A DNA stretch of 48,556 bases, taken from NCBI GenBank assembly GCA_028704555.1, contig JAQWFD010000029.1, positions 1 through 48,556 on the forward strand, read 5' to 3'. This DNA comes from Desulfobacterales bacterium (GTDB lineage: Bacteria; Desulfobacterota; Desulfobacteria; Desulfobacterales; JAQWFD01). Positions 1-7,949 of this stretch are shown here, one piece after another. The notes beneath the pieces are model-generated. The model was not told the origin of the DNA. It did not search any database and saw only the letters and a list, made by a program, of their open reading frames with translations. The position numbers and the translations under genes are program-made. The first letter of the stretch is position 1; each line of letters begins with the position of its first letter.

Positions 1-44
1 AGGATTGTCAGTTTTTGATTTTGGCTGAATTGTTTCAAACTCAT

Positions 45-81
45 AACACTTTCTCCTTTTTTGGGGGGAGAAGAAAGTGTT
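45..81. repeat. Imperfect inverted repeat / hairpin upstream of the zinc-ribbon gene
   Basis: The arm AACACTTTCTCC at 45-56 faces GGAGAAGAAAGTGTT at 67-81, which is its complement apart from three extra bases. A T-rich then G-rich loop lies between. No U-run follows on either strand, so a rho-independent terminator is not convincing. It could be an operator or a structured leader. Confidence 0.5.
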
Positions 82-137
82 ACCCAATTTTTCTATGATT
101 TGTATGCTTTTTTACTATCATAAACAATTATTTTATC

Positions 138-407
138 ATGAGCAAAAATCATTTTGGCGTATGTCCGAAGTGCGGAGAAGTTGATAGCATTTTAAACATC
201 AACCGTGACCATTGGGCCGTTTGTTTTTTGTGCCAAACAAAGTGGCAGATCGGATCGAACTTGTTTTCAAGCTGGCAGGATGAAAACAAAAAAATATGGG
301 ATCGTAACGCTTTAATACTTTCGCAATACACAGAGGTCGAACCGATAGCGGCAGCCGGTGAAGACGAACAAGAAGAAAAAACCTTACATGAGGATTCACC
401 TTTTTAG
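138..407 (+). CDS. Small zinc-ribbon-like hypothetical protein
   Basis: An 89-residue protein with two cysteine pairs, CPKC near residues 9-12 and CFLC near residues 29-32, spaced as in a zinc ribbon. The C-terminal third is acidic (Glu/Asp-rich). There is no clear Shine-Dalgarno before the ATG, but the gene sits in AT-rich DNA with a hairpin 60 bases upstream. I do not recognise a family with a known role; small zinc-ribbon proteins of this kind are common as accessory cargo on plasmids and integrated elements. The neighbouring truncated phage-type gene supports a mobile-element context. A metal-binding regulatory or DNA-binding role is inference only. Confidence 0.55.
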   Translation: MSKNHFGVCPKCGEVDSILNINRDHWAVCFLCQTKWQIGSNLFSSWQDENKKIWDRNALILSQYTEVEPIAAAGEDEQEEKTLHEDSPF

Positions 408-711
408 CAGCCAGGCGGGGGACGGCTTGGCCGATAAAACGTCTATACCACGTATAGTGATTTGACGCCTTGAAATTATAGCCTTTCAGCTTTTAATCCA
501 GTATTGGCGGGGCTTTTCGGCAAATAGAACAGGTAAATATCTTCACAGGTTGTGGACACGACGCATGGCCGCTTCAACCGGTAGAGCCTGGGGGGGGTAA
601 TGGCTGTAAGGATGCCCTCACCTGGGGACTCGTTGACTATGTGTAACTTACTGATATTATTACCAACCTTTTTGCCTGTGATGTCGGCTTTTTAGAGGAT
701 AGATACTGACG
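408..711. other. Gene-free stretch
   Basis: No open frame with a plausible start, no terminator and no RNA gene could be recognised in these 304 bases. It separates the zinc-ribbon gene from the degenerate phage-type gene and contains G-tracts near 590-597. Confidence 0.4.
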
Positions 712-1077
712 ATGATGAAAAGGGGTATAAAAAAAGTGCAAACCCCTGGTGGCCTTTTAAGCTCAAGAATGGCACTGATGCAGATCCGGGACTCGAGACT
801 TTACCGGGCGGAGTTTGGGACTTTTGAGGCTTATTGCAAGGGGCGGTGGAAAATGGGTATAAGGCACGCACAGAGGCTAATGGCGTCTGCTGGGGTTATT
901 GAAAATACGCGGCCCACGGGTCGCATTCCAACAACCGAACGCCAAACCCGCCCATTATCCAAGCTCCCACCAAAGCAACAAGCTGAGGCATGGCAAGAGG
1001 CGGTGGAAACAGCACCAAACAACAAACCAACAGCTAAAACTCTGATACGCTTAGAATGTGGATGCGTCAACGCGTAA
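712..1077 (+). pseudogene. Truncated phage/plasmid-type DNA-binding protein
   Basis: 121 residues. The middle (LMQIRDSRLYRAEFGTFEAY, then a GxRHAQRLM helix) followed by a segment with RPLSKLPPKQQAEAWQEAV and ETAPNNKPTAKT matches, from memory, a family of phage and integrated-element proteins whose intact members are longer and carry a helix-turn-helix-like central part. The first ~20 residues do not look like the usual N-terminus. After PTAKT the expected C-terminus is replaced by RLECGCVNA and a stop. I therefore read it as a remnant with both ends lost. It supports the idea that 1-7.9 kb is decayed mobile DNA. Family assignment is by pattern memory only. Confidence 0.5.
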
Positions 1078-1202
1078 ATATCGAGACTTCTATCCCTGGC
1101 CTATATAGAGCTATTGCCTTTTTTGAATATACGGCTTGATACGGCCCGGTTTCCATGCGGATGAACCCAGGAACCAGTATCATACAGTGGCGTTACTCTG
1201 AT

Positions 1203-3671
1203 TTATTCAGCCGTTACAACCATCACGATACTCTTTTTGACTTGAGCAGCAACAGTTTCAAACCCCCGCTTCTTTGTAGAAGGAGGTAGCAGTTTTGCAG
1301 ACACCTCCGGCAACGTATCAAGCAATGCTTGGGCATATGTTTTTTTAACAGCATAATTGACATTCTGAGGTAAACTGCCCGTAACATTGAATGCGATTTT
1401 GGCATCCAGGACCGCCACAATAACGCCCGCAACGTTACCATTCATATCCAACAAGGGACCGCCAGAATTGCCGGGCTGAACGGGAACGCTAACCTGATAC
1501 AAGCGCAAATCATCCATAAACCCGGTAAGGCTGTTTATTGTGCCTTTGGTCAGCTTGGCACTTGTTCCCTGCAATAAAGGATTTGGATAACCGATGGTAA
1601 AAATATCCTGCCCCATTGCGGCAGACCGATTCGGAGAAAACGACAGGGCCGAAAACCTGCCGGATATTTTAAGCAGCGCCAGGTCGTTATATTTGTCATC
1701 CCTGACCAGCTTGGCCGGGTACGAATTATCTCCCACAATCACCTTTATTGAACGAGCATTATCAACGACATGGTGGCACGTCAGCAGGTATCCATCTTTG
1801 GAAATCAAAAACCCGGTTCCTGAACTGTAGGCATTCGGATTTTGTGAATCTGATGCATCGGGTAGGGTTTCCTCTTTTACGGAGGATTCGTCGGGCTGCT
1901 CAATTCGATACTGAAGCTGAACAGAAAACTCTTGGGCCTGCGCGATTTGTTGAGGGGTCATTTTGCTGCTTACAATCTCCCGGTTATTGATTGCGTTTTT
2001 TTCCCCTTGAGCAGCAGCTAAGTTAAACCAGGCATACGCTCTGATATAGTTTTGAGGCACGCCTATGCCGTTGCCATATACAAACCCCAGATTATGTTGT
2101 GCAGAGGCATATCCCTGCTCTGCGGCTTTGGTATACCAATGAACAGCTTTCTTGTAGTCCTGAGGCACCCCTTCGCCGTTGCGATACATATTCCCCAGAT
2201 AGTATTGCGCATCGGCATCCCCCTGCTCAGCAGCCTTGGTATACCAATAAACGGCTTTCTTGTAGTCTTGAGGCACCCCTTTGCCAGTGTCATACATAAT
2301 CCCCAGATAGTATTGTGCATCGGCATCCCCCTGCTCAGCAGCCTTGGTATACCAATAAACGGCTTTCTTGTAGTCTTGAGGCACCCCTTTGCCAGTGTCA
2401 TACATAATCCCCAGCAGAACTTGTGCTAAGACATATCCCTGCTCAGCGGCTTTGGTATACCAATGAACGGCTTTTTTGTAGTCCTGAGGCACCCCTTCGC
2501 CGTTGCGATACATATACCCCAGATTATGTTGTGCAGAGGCATATCCCTGCTTTGCGGCTTTGGTATACCAATGAACGGCTTTTTTGTAGTCCTGAGGCAC
2601 CCCTTTGCCAGTGTCATACAGTTCGCCTATCATATACTGCGCCCGAGCCTCCCCCAGTTCAGCAACTTTTGAATACCAGTGAAAGGCATTCTTATAATCC
2701 TCACTAATATAATTTTTCCATCCTAAATCAGACTGAAAATCAGTATATCCCAGCTCAGCACCTTTGGTTAACCAATATTTTGTATTTTTAACTTGGGAAG
2801 TATCTATTTCATCTCCATATATTTCTATAAGCTTATTTTGTGCCAAATTATCACCGAAGCTTGCGGCTTTTAAATACCAGTACAGACCTTTTTCAGAATC
2901 CTTAGGAACGCCACCATAACCATGGTAAAAAAATTCTCCATAATAAAAGTAGCTACTATAACTGTCGCAATTATATTGTTTTTTAGTTAATGATGACGAT
3001 TTGTTAAATAAACTTAAAGACTTGTTGTAATCTTGAGGTACTCCATCGCCGTCAAAATACATAACGGCAAGTTCAAAATAAATTGAGTTGGAACTGCATC
3101 CATGCTCAATCGCCTTATTAAACCAGTAAGCGGCTTTTTTCATATTTTTGGGAACACCATCCCCCCAATAAAAAAGAGACCCTATAGTACAGAAGATGGA
3201 ATCCTCCCCCTCTTCTTTTGCAGCTTTATTATACCAATACATGGCCTTTTTTGAATCTTGAGGAATACCTGCCCCTAAATCATACATTGCTCCCAAATTC
3301 CATTGCACCTCAGTTTCTCCTGCCTCAGCGGCTTTAGTATACCAGTAAACACCCTTTTCATAGTCTTGTGGTAATCCTTCATCACCGTCAACGTATAAAC
3401 CGCCTAAACAGCTCTGTGCTTTAATGTGTCCCCGTTCGGCTGCCTTTTTAAGCCAATGCACAGCTTCTTTTAAGTCCTTCGGGACTCCTTTCCCATTGCC
3501 ATACATCATCGCCATATTAAATTGTGCTTCGGCATCCCCCTGCTCTGCAAGTATTTTAACAGTGTCAAAATCAAGCTGTTTGGATTCAGCCATTGCTTGG
3601 GCTGAGATGAACAACAAAACAACCAATATTACATAAAAAATCCGGCTTAATTTATTGCTTTTACAGCGCAC
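1203..3671 (-). CDS. Secreted Sel1-repeat protein with C-terminal trypsin-like (S1C) protease domain
   Basis: 822 residues, GTG start preceded by AGAGGTG five bases upstream. Residues 1-28 form a signal peptide (hydrophobic core, then AMA before ESKQ), so the protein is probably periplasmic. Residues ~35-575 hold about fourteen Sel1/TPR-like repeats, the central ones almost identical (GVPQDYKKAV-WYTKAAEQG). Residues ~616-760 form a trypsin-like domain of the HtrA type with a complete triad: His634 in TCHHVV, Asp663 in YNDLALL, Ser736 in GNSGGP. No PDZ domain follows; the last ~60 residues are unassigned. Sel1 repeats usually mediate protein contacts, so a protease tethered to a partner is likely. 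The DNA contains tandem 108-bp duplications. Substrate unknown. Confidence 0.85.
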   Translation of the reverse strand: MRCKSNKLSRIFYVILVVLLFISAQAMAESKQLDFDTVKILAEQGDAEAQFNMAMMYGNGKGVPKDLKEAVHWLKKAAERGHIKAQSCLGGLYVDGDEGLPQDYEKGVYWYTKAAEAGETEVQWNLGAMYDLGAGIPQDSKKAMYWYNKAAKEEGEDSIFCTIGSLFYWGDGVPKNMKKAAYWFNKAIEHGCSSNSIYFELAVMYFDGDGVPQDYNKSLSLFNKSSSLTKKQYNCDSYSSYFYYGEFFYHGYGGVPKDSEKGLYWYLKAASFGDNLAQNKLIEIYGDEIDTSQVKNTKYWLTKGAELGYTDFQSDLGWKNYISEDYKNAFHWYSKVAELGEARAQYMIGELYDTGKGVPQDYKKAVHWYTKAAKQGYASAQHNLGYMYRNGEGVPQDYKKAVHWYTKAAEQGYVLAQVLLGIMYDTGKGVPQDYKKAVYWYTKAAEQGDADAQYYLGIMYDTGKGVPQDYKKAVYWYTKAAEQGDADAQYYLGNMYRNGEGVPQDYKKAVHWYTKAAEQGYASAQHNLGFVYGNGIGVPQNYIRAYAWFNLAAAQGEKNAINNREIVSSKMTPQQIAQAQEFSVQLQYRIEQPDESSVKEETLPDASDSQNPNAYSSGTGFLISKDGYLLTCHHVVDNARSIKVIVGDNSYPAKLVRDDKYNDLALLKISGRFSALSFSPNRSAAMGQDIFTIGYPNPLLQGTSAKLTKGTINSLTGFMDDLRLYQVSVPVQPGNSGGPLLDMNGNVAGVIVAVLDAKIAFNVTGSLPQNVNYAVKKTYAQALLDTLPEVSAKLLPPSTKKRGFETVAAQVKKSIVMVVTAE
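2197..2412 (-). repeat. Two tandem, nearly identical 108-bp units inside the Sel1 gene
   Basis: The unit at 2197-2304 is repeated at 2305-2412 with essentially one base difference. Further, more diverged 108-bp units flank it. Each unit encodes one 36-residue Sel1 repeat, so gain or loss of units keeps the frame. The near identity suggests recent duplication or gene conversion. Confidence 0.85.
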
Positions 3672-4061
3672 AAATCACCTCTCAGTTGATTTTAATTTTT
3701 TAGTCCGTAGAAGATGTGGCCTTGTCCGGTTCGATGGTACCGATGCAATATAATCAAAAAAATAGATGTATGGATTTGACAATTTCCGGGGCGCAGCGAT
3801 GTTCTGAAGAAATTTTCTGATTCAAGCCCTTCCCGGGAAAGGCATTGAAGAGGTGCTCTGAGACAGGATGAAGTAACGTCAAACCAATTCAGAAGCTATG
3901 ATTCAAATCGTAATTTCAGAATTAAGGATTGAAATTGATTAACGAATTGACTACTAATAGTCAACCGTAAAAATCTTAAAAATGCTTCAACTCGGCTTTG
4001 TCATTTGTTTTAATTCAAACGATCTTGCATGAATGTATGAGTTGGTGTAGACAAGCAGTCT
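3672..4061. other. Gene-free intergenic region upstream of the XRE cluster
   Basis: 390 bases between the divergent Sel1-protease gene and the regulator cluster. Apart from the palindrome at 3947-3964 I see no gene, terminator or RNA. It presumably carries promoters for both sides, but I could not pick a convincing -35/-10 pair. Confidence 0.4.
3947..3964. promoter_or_regulatory. Perfect palindrome, candidate operator for the XRE regulators
   Basis: TTGACTA-CTAA-TAGTCAA has 7-bp perfect arms and a 4-base spacer, about 100-300 bases before the XRE module. XRE dimers bind such sites, so autoregulation is plausible; no binding evidence exists in the sequence itself. Confidence 0.4.
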
Positions 4062-4280
4062 ATGCACTGTAGATATCAGGAAACCATTAAACCACTTGTT
4101 AAAAATATAATAGTATTTCCAATGAAAAAGAAATTCAAAAAAATGATATTGTCAGAACATGTGCCCGAAGTCAGACATGTTGCATCCGGAAGCTTTTTGG
4201 ATGTAAGAGGCTTTGTTGCTGATTATATACGCGAAAAAGGCATTTTTTCTCATTGGAAAAGAAATTCTATAAAGTTATGA
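4062..4280 (+). CDS. Short hypothetical protein translationally coupled to the XRE regulator
   Basis: Up to 72 residues; an internal ATG at 4122 would give 52. The C-terminal half (GSFLDVRGFVADYIREKG) could form an amphipathic helix. Its TGA stop overlaps the ATG of the next gene as ATGA at 4277-4280, a classic coupling arrangement and the main reason to believe it is translated. No clear Shine-Dalgarno is visible at either start. I do not recognise the family. Position before an XRE repressor would suit a small toxin or phage-type accessory, but that is inference. Confidence 0.35.
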   Translation: MHCRYQETIKPLVKNIIVFPMKKKFKKMILSEHVPEVRHVASGSFLDVRGFVADYIREKGIFSHWKRNSIKL

Positions 4281-4729
4281 AACAAATTTCTATCAACAAA
4301 TATGAATTTAAGAAACTTCTTGGACGAAATATCAAAAAATTACGTATGAAAGCTGGATTGTCTCAAGTTGAGCTTGGAAAAAAAATAGGTTTCAAAAGTA
4401 GTGGCACTGTTTCACAGATAGAAAGGGGTGCAATAGGATTAAACGTAGAAAATATTTATAGAGCATCTCATATTTTAGGAGTACATCCAATCGCATTATG
4501 CTCCCCTTTTGAAATTTCAGACGATCAGGTTGAAATATATCGAAATATTATGACTATTTTTTCGGAGCCCACTGATCCTCATATTATAGAAACAGTAAAA
4601 ACAGTTCTTGAATTGGCTGTGAACAATATATCTTTAAAAAAAATAGCTGGAAAAATTCGAGAGATAGAGGGCATGGATATTAATGTTGAAGATCTAATTG
4701 ATAGCATTTTAAAATCAAAAAAAACATAA
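4277..4729 (+). CDS. XRE-family helix-turn-helix transcriptional regulator (first of a tandem pair)
   Basis: 150 residues from the ATG that overlaps the preceding stop; an ATG eight codons upstream (4253) is also in frame. Residues ~10-65 are a typical XRE/Cro HTH (GRNIKKLRMKAGLSQVELGK, then SSGTVSQIERG). A linker LGVHPIALCSPFEIS and a helical C-terminal half follow. The product is clearly paralogous to the next regulator: both share SSGxxSxIExG, LGVHPxxL and SPxxIS. Such proteins bind operators as dimers, and the perfect palindrome at 3947-3964 is the obvious candidate site. Codon use is AT-rich, unlike the core genes. Confidence 0.8.
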   Translation: MKQISINKYEFKKLLGRNIKKLRMKAGLSQVELGKKIGFKSSGTVSQIERGAIGLNVENIYRASHILGVHPIALCSPFEISDDQVEIYRNIMTIFSEPTDPHIIETVKTVLELAVNNISLKKIAGKIREIEGMDINVEDLIDSILKSKKT

Positions 4730-4737
4730 CGATCTAA

Positions 4738-4893
4738 TTCAATGATTGCTATTCGGATAAAAAAATAGTTGGCACTTCTCCGGAATATTCCAAACATGCG
4801 CTTAAGACAGCACAATCAACGCGGGAGCATGGGTTGGAGGTGGCTATCTGGCATTTTGTTTTGCGAACATACAATATAAAGCTGAACGTATGA
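4738..4893 (+). pseudogene. Open frame without a start codon, remnant coupled to the second XRE gene
   Basis: A frame open from 4738 to the TGA at 4891-4893, which overlaps the ATG of the next gene as ATGA. It encodes a peptide containing TAQSTREHGLEVAIWHF but has no in-frame ATG, and no plausible GTG or TTG early enough. A similar AQSxxEHG stretch occurs just after the second XRE gene (near 5247). It may be a frameshifted or truncated gene that once preceded the regulator. Confidence 0.25.
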
Positions 4894-5228
4894 AAAAAGC
4901 TCGTTCTTACAAAAGTATTTTAGGAAAAAAAATCCGAGTTCTGCGAGAGTTGCGCGGTTGGTCGCAATTGAAATTAGCGCTCGAACTCAACTATAGCTCC
5001 TCTGGCTCTATATCATTAATTGAATCGGGAGAGCGTGGCATGGACCAAGAAAGAATAGCTGAAGCCGCAAGACTGTTGGGCGTACACCCTGCTAAATTAT
5101 TGTCTCCGAATGATATTTCGAAAGAAGAAATAGAAATGTTTGCTTATCTGCAACAAGCAATAGAAAATAAAGCAGCGACTCTGCCGGCAATAAAAATTCT
5201 CCTAAAGGAGGCCGCTGAGAGGAAATAA
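4890..5228 (+). CDS. XRE-family helix-turn-helix transcriptional regulator (second of a tandem pair)
   Basis: 112 residues. The HTH covers residues ~8-62 (GKKIRVLRELRGWSQLKLAL, then SSGSISLIESGERG), followed by AARLLGVHPAKLLSPNDIS and a short helical tail. It is a diverged paralogue of the regulator just upstream, so the locus looks like an old tandem duplication. It starts with an ATGA overlap with an upstream open remnant. It probably acts as a DNA-binding repressor; target unknown. It lacks the longer C-terminal half of its paralogue. Confidence 0.8.
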   Translation: MKKARSYKSILGKKIRVLRELRGWSQLKLALELNYSSSGSISLIESGERGMDQERIAEAARLLGVHPAKLLSPNDISKEEIEMFAYLQQAIENKAATLPAIKILLKEAAERK

Positions 5229-5242
5229 CCGCTCCCCCTATA

Positions 5243-5536
5243 TTGGCACAATCAGCGCATGAGCATGGTGGCATCTTACTAATGGCCTTGTTTGGGAAAG
5301 AAAAAAACCTAATTATTGAGCTATTGGCAAGGGGTTACAACAGGTTGGGAATTCTACATTACCGGGGAAAAGTTAAAAAATGGTATTCTTACTTGCAAGG
5401 TACCCATCTTGTTTATACTATCCCTATAATAAAAAAAATACCACTGGGTCAATTTTACAATATTTTATCCATCCCCCCCGGTTCATTTGATCTCGAAATA
5501 TTTTATACTCCACATCGGTACCTGAATTTTCAGTAG
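5243..5536 (+). CDS. Doubtful hypothetical ORF after the XRE pair
   Basis: 97 codons starting with MAQSAHEHG or an internal ATG. The first residues resemble the AQSTREHG remnant before the second XRE gene. The remainder has no recognised motif, no clear ribosome binding site and an AT-rich, low-complexity look. It could be the decayed second copy of a duplicated regulator-plus-small-gene module, or chance. I include it only because it fills the gap and shares that short similarity. Confidence 0.2.
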   Translation: MAQSAHEHGGILLMALFGKEKNLIIELLARGYNRLGILHYRGKVKKWYSYLQGTHLVYTIPIIKKIPLGQFYNILSIPPGSFDLEIFYTPHRYLNFQ

Positions 5537-5672
5537 CTGACCTTTCAAGCGGAACAATAGATAAACAGTTAGAAACTAACATAGTCTAGTCAGAAATACG
5601 TCGACAAGCATTTCTGGCCCATGTAAATATTAGGCACTTAATCATTTATTAGAATTTAAGGCAAAACTAAGC

Positions 5673-7181
5673 ATGGAGCCCTTGACGCTAATAGCTATAG
5701 CCACGGCCGCAGGATTTGTTTTTAGAAAGTTCTCTACTCAAGCGAATCGAAATCGCGAGCCAGCAGCACCAGAACTTATGTATAAGCCAAATATTTTTGC
5801 AACGAAGCAAAAATATCAAAAAAACGACGGAATGATTAATCATATCGAAGTTCTTCCTGAATACGAAGTCGCAGAGCAACTTGTACAGAATAACTTCCCG
5901 ATCATTTTTGTAACTGGTGGTGCCGGAACAGGAAAGAGTACATTTGTAAAGTGGATGGAGAAAAGATTTCAAGGGAGGGTCCTTCTTGGAGCACCGACAG
6001 CAATATCGGCAATCAATATTAATGGAAAGACTTTGCATTCATTGTGTCAGCTACCACCAGCTTGGATCTTGAAAAGTGACATTAAGAAGGCCCCTCGTCG
6101 ACGGGAAATACAAGAAGCAAAACTTCTTATAATCGATGAAGTGTCGATGGTTAATGCTAATATCCTTGACGGAGTTAGCGCATTTTTTCGCCTGAATCGT
6201 GGGGTTGAAAAACCTTTTGGCGGCTTGCCGGTTATTATGGTCGGCGATATGTTTCAATTGCCGCCTGTTGTGGGTCACGAAACAAGGGGGCTTTTCGAAC
6301 AAGCGTATGGGACACCTAAGTTCTATAATGCCAAATCATTGGGATCTAGCACCTACTATGCTATAGAGCTAAAAAAAACGTTTCGCCAGTCTGATCAAGC
6401 ATTCGTAGATCTTCTAACAAACATACGAGAGGGTCATAATCTTGCCAAAACGCTTGAAATACTTAATAACAAGTGCCTTATCACTCACTTGCCGCCAAAA
6501 GGGGCAGTTTGGCTTTCGCCAAGAAACACGGAAGTTGATACCATTAACGATCGAGAACTTAATAAATTAGAAGGAAAAGAATACATTTTTGGAGGGGAAC
6601 GAACAGGCACGTTTAAAAACGGCAGGCTCCCAGCACCGATGAGGCTACGTTTAAAACAGGGCGCACAGATAATGTTCACCCAAAACGACAAAAATAAGCG
6701 CTGGATAAACGGTACTATAGGCGTGATAATGGAACTTAGCCAAGACGACATCGTTGTCGAATTATCCGCGACGGGAGAGATGATCAACATCGAGAAAGCA
6801 ACTTGGGTAGCCTATAGGTATGAGTGGAATTTCCATAAAAAGACTATTGACCGCCTCGTAACAGGCAGTTACAAACAATTTCCAGTTGTGTTAGCGTGGG
6901 CGATGACCATTCACAAAAGTCAGGGAAAAACAATCGATAAAGTTCATTTAGAATTAGGCGCTGGCGTTTTCGAAACAGGACAAACGTACGTCGCATTGAG
7001 TCGCTGCAGGTCTATTTCTGGCTTATCAATGTCGCGAGCACTATCCCAGTCGGATGTCCTTGTAGACGAAGAATCGAAATCCTTCTACGACTCCTTGCGA
7101 GCAATAATAGAAAAACTCCCTCCTCAACGTATGCTGGAAAAGATAAACCAAGAGACGAGTAGAATTCCGGGAAACAGGTAA
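5673..7181 (+). CDS. PIF1/RecD2-like superfamily 1 DNA helicase with hydrophobic N-terminus
   Basis: 502 residues. Motifs in order: Walker A GGAGTGKST (82-90), Walker B IIDEVSM (~153-159), motif III GDMFQLPPV (191-199) and, near the C-terminus, AMTIHKSQGKT then TYVALSRCRS. Together these define the PIF1 branch of SF1B helicases, which move 5' to 3' and unwind DNA forks, R-loops or G-quadruplexes. Length suits a minimal PIF1. The first ~18 residues (LTLIAIATAAGFVF, then RK) are hydrophobic and could anchor the protein in the membrane, which is unusual. It stands alone in AT-rich accessory DNA next to XRE regulators, so a defence or mobile-element role is more likely than housekeeping; that is inference. 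Confidence 0.85.
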   Translation: MEPLTLIAIATAAGFVFRKFSTQANRNREPAAPELMYKPNIFATKQKYQKNDGMINHIEVLPEYEVAEQLVQNNFPIIFVTGGAGTGKSTFVKWMEKRFQGRVLLGAPTAISAININGKTLHSLCQLPPAWILKSDIKKAPRRREIQEAKLLIIDEVSMVNANILDGVSAFFRLNRGVEKPFGGLPVIMVGDMFQLPPVVGHETRGLFEQAYGTPKFYNAKSLGSSTYYAIELKKTFRQSDQAFVDLLTNIREGHNLAKTLEILNNKCLITHLPPKGAVWLSPRNTEVDTINDRELNKLEGKEYIFGGERTGTFKNGRLPAPMRLRLKQGAQIMFTQNDKNKRWINGTIGVIMELSQDDIVVELSATGEMINIEKATWVAYRYEWNFHKKTIDRLVTGSYKQFPVVLAWAMTIHKSQGKTIDKVHLELGAGVFETGQTYVALSRCRSISGLSMSRALSQSDVLVDEESKSFYDSLRAIIEKLPPQRMLEKINQETSRIPGNR

Positions 7182-7733
7182 CGAAATTTTGTTCTAACCA
7201 ATCAGTGCAGTGGACAGCCAGGGCCATGCCGCTTATCAATTTTTTATTAATTTGACTTTTCATATGATTGGCGAATGGCAGTGATTTACATAGCTGCCAA
7301 TGCTCGTCTGTGTTAAGTGCGCTATCCTTCTAAACAATTTAAAAATCTCTGATTGCAGATACCGGCAATTTAAATAGATTCAATAAGGCACCTGAAATTT
7401 ACGATCGAGTAAAAAAATTGACCTGTCGGTTCTAAAAAACCATTGTTAACATAACGAACCTTGACCAGCTTTAAAACGAAGCAGTCAATGTGCAAATGTG
7501 AAGACTTCTCGACTTGAGTTATATGACTATATGCCCTCTTTCCCAAACCTGAATACGGTCCATATAGAGGCATTAACGGGCGATTAATACAAGATGTTGT
7601 GATTCTGGAGTTTGGCGTGATGTTTAGCGTGTGCAGGACGTGCTCAGAGGCAGAAATTTAAACATTTTTTAATCCTGTCTACAAATAAAGGTCCGGGGCC
7701 GAGCAGTCGGTCCTTGAGGCAAATAAAATCATT
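7182..7733. other. Gene-free region after the helicase
   Basis: About 550 bases without a convincing gene on either strand. It ends in a strong plus-strand terminator (7734-7773) too far from the helicase stop to be its obvious terminator, so a short non-coding transcript could lie in the last ~150 bases. No known RNA family was recognised. Confidence 0.4.
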
Positions 7734-7773
7734 GAGCGGTATCGGCGGAACATGCTGAACCGCTCTTTTTTTT
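7734..7773 (+). terminator. Rho-independent terminator with no obvious gene in front of it
   Basis: Perfect 7-bp stem GAGCGGT (7734-7740) with ACCGCTC (7759-7765), an 18-base loop, then eight T residues. No plus-strand gene ends within 500 bases upstream. Confidence 0.75.
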
Positions 7774-7786
7774 ATCAAAGGTTTTT

Positions 7787-7845
7787 ATGAGCAACATACA
7801 CCCTGTTGTCACCCTATTGTCACCCCAACAAAAAAGGGATTAGCC
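7787..7845 (+). pseudogene. Possible 3' remnant of a tRNA-targeting integrase gene
   Basis: A short frame reading VVTLLSPQQKRD and a stop, ending 27 bases from the tRNA-Arg CCA. Tyrosine-integrase genes next to tRNA attachment sites often end like this, and the DNA holds two near-repeats of TTGTCACCC. No catalytic part of an integrase is present. This is pattern memory and may be coincidence. Confidence 0.2.
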
Positions 7846-7864
7846 CGTTATGAGCTAATCCCTT
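7831..7864 (-). terminator. Rho-independent terminator of tRNA-Arg
   Basis: On the minus strand an 11-bp perfect stem (AAGGGATTAGC at 7834-7844 pairs with 7854-7864, 9-base loop) is followed by a short run of T, 9 bases after the encoded CCA of the tRNA. Confidence 0.8.
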
Positions 7865-7872
7865 GATATTCG

Positions 7873-7949
7873 TGGTGCGCCCGGCGTGATTCGAACACGC
7901 GACCTACGGATTCGTAGTCCGGCACTCTATCCAACTGAGCTACGGGCGC
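7873..7949 (-). tRNA. tRNA-Arg, anticodon ACG
   Basis: The reverse complement folds as a cloverleaf: acceptor GCGCCCG pairs with CGGGCGC, discriminator A, and CCA is encoded (7873-7875). The D-arm is GCTC...GAGT, the anticodon loop CTACGAA and the T-arm contains GTTCGAATC. Anticodon ACG is read as ICG after deamination by TadA, whose gene lies 570 bases away. The 27:43 pair is C-U, a small irregularity. The gene marks the right edge of the accessory region and is a likely integration site. Confidence 0.95.

Noticed and set aside
2052..2707. Repetitive open frames on both strands inside the Sel1 gene, and the idea of a CRISPR-like array
   Set aside because: The 108-bp periodicity is coding Sel1 repeat; there are no unique spacers, and other frames stay open only because the repeat does.
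7370..7573. 67-codon minus-strand frame in the gap after the helicase
   Set aside because: No ribosome site, no recognisable motif and an amino-acid composition like random AT-rich sequence.
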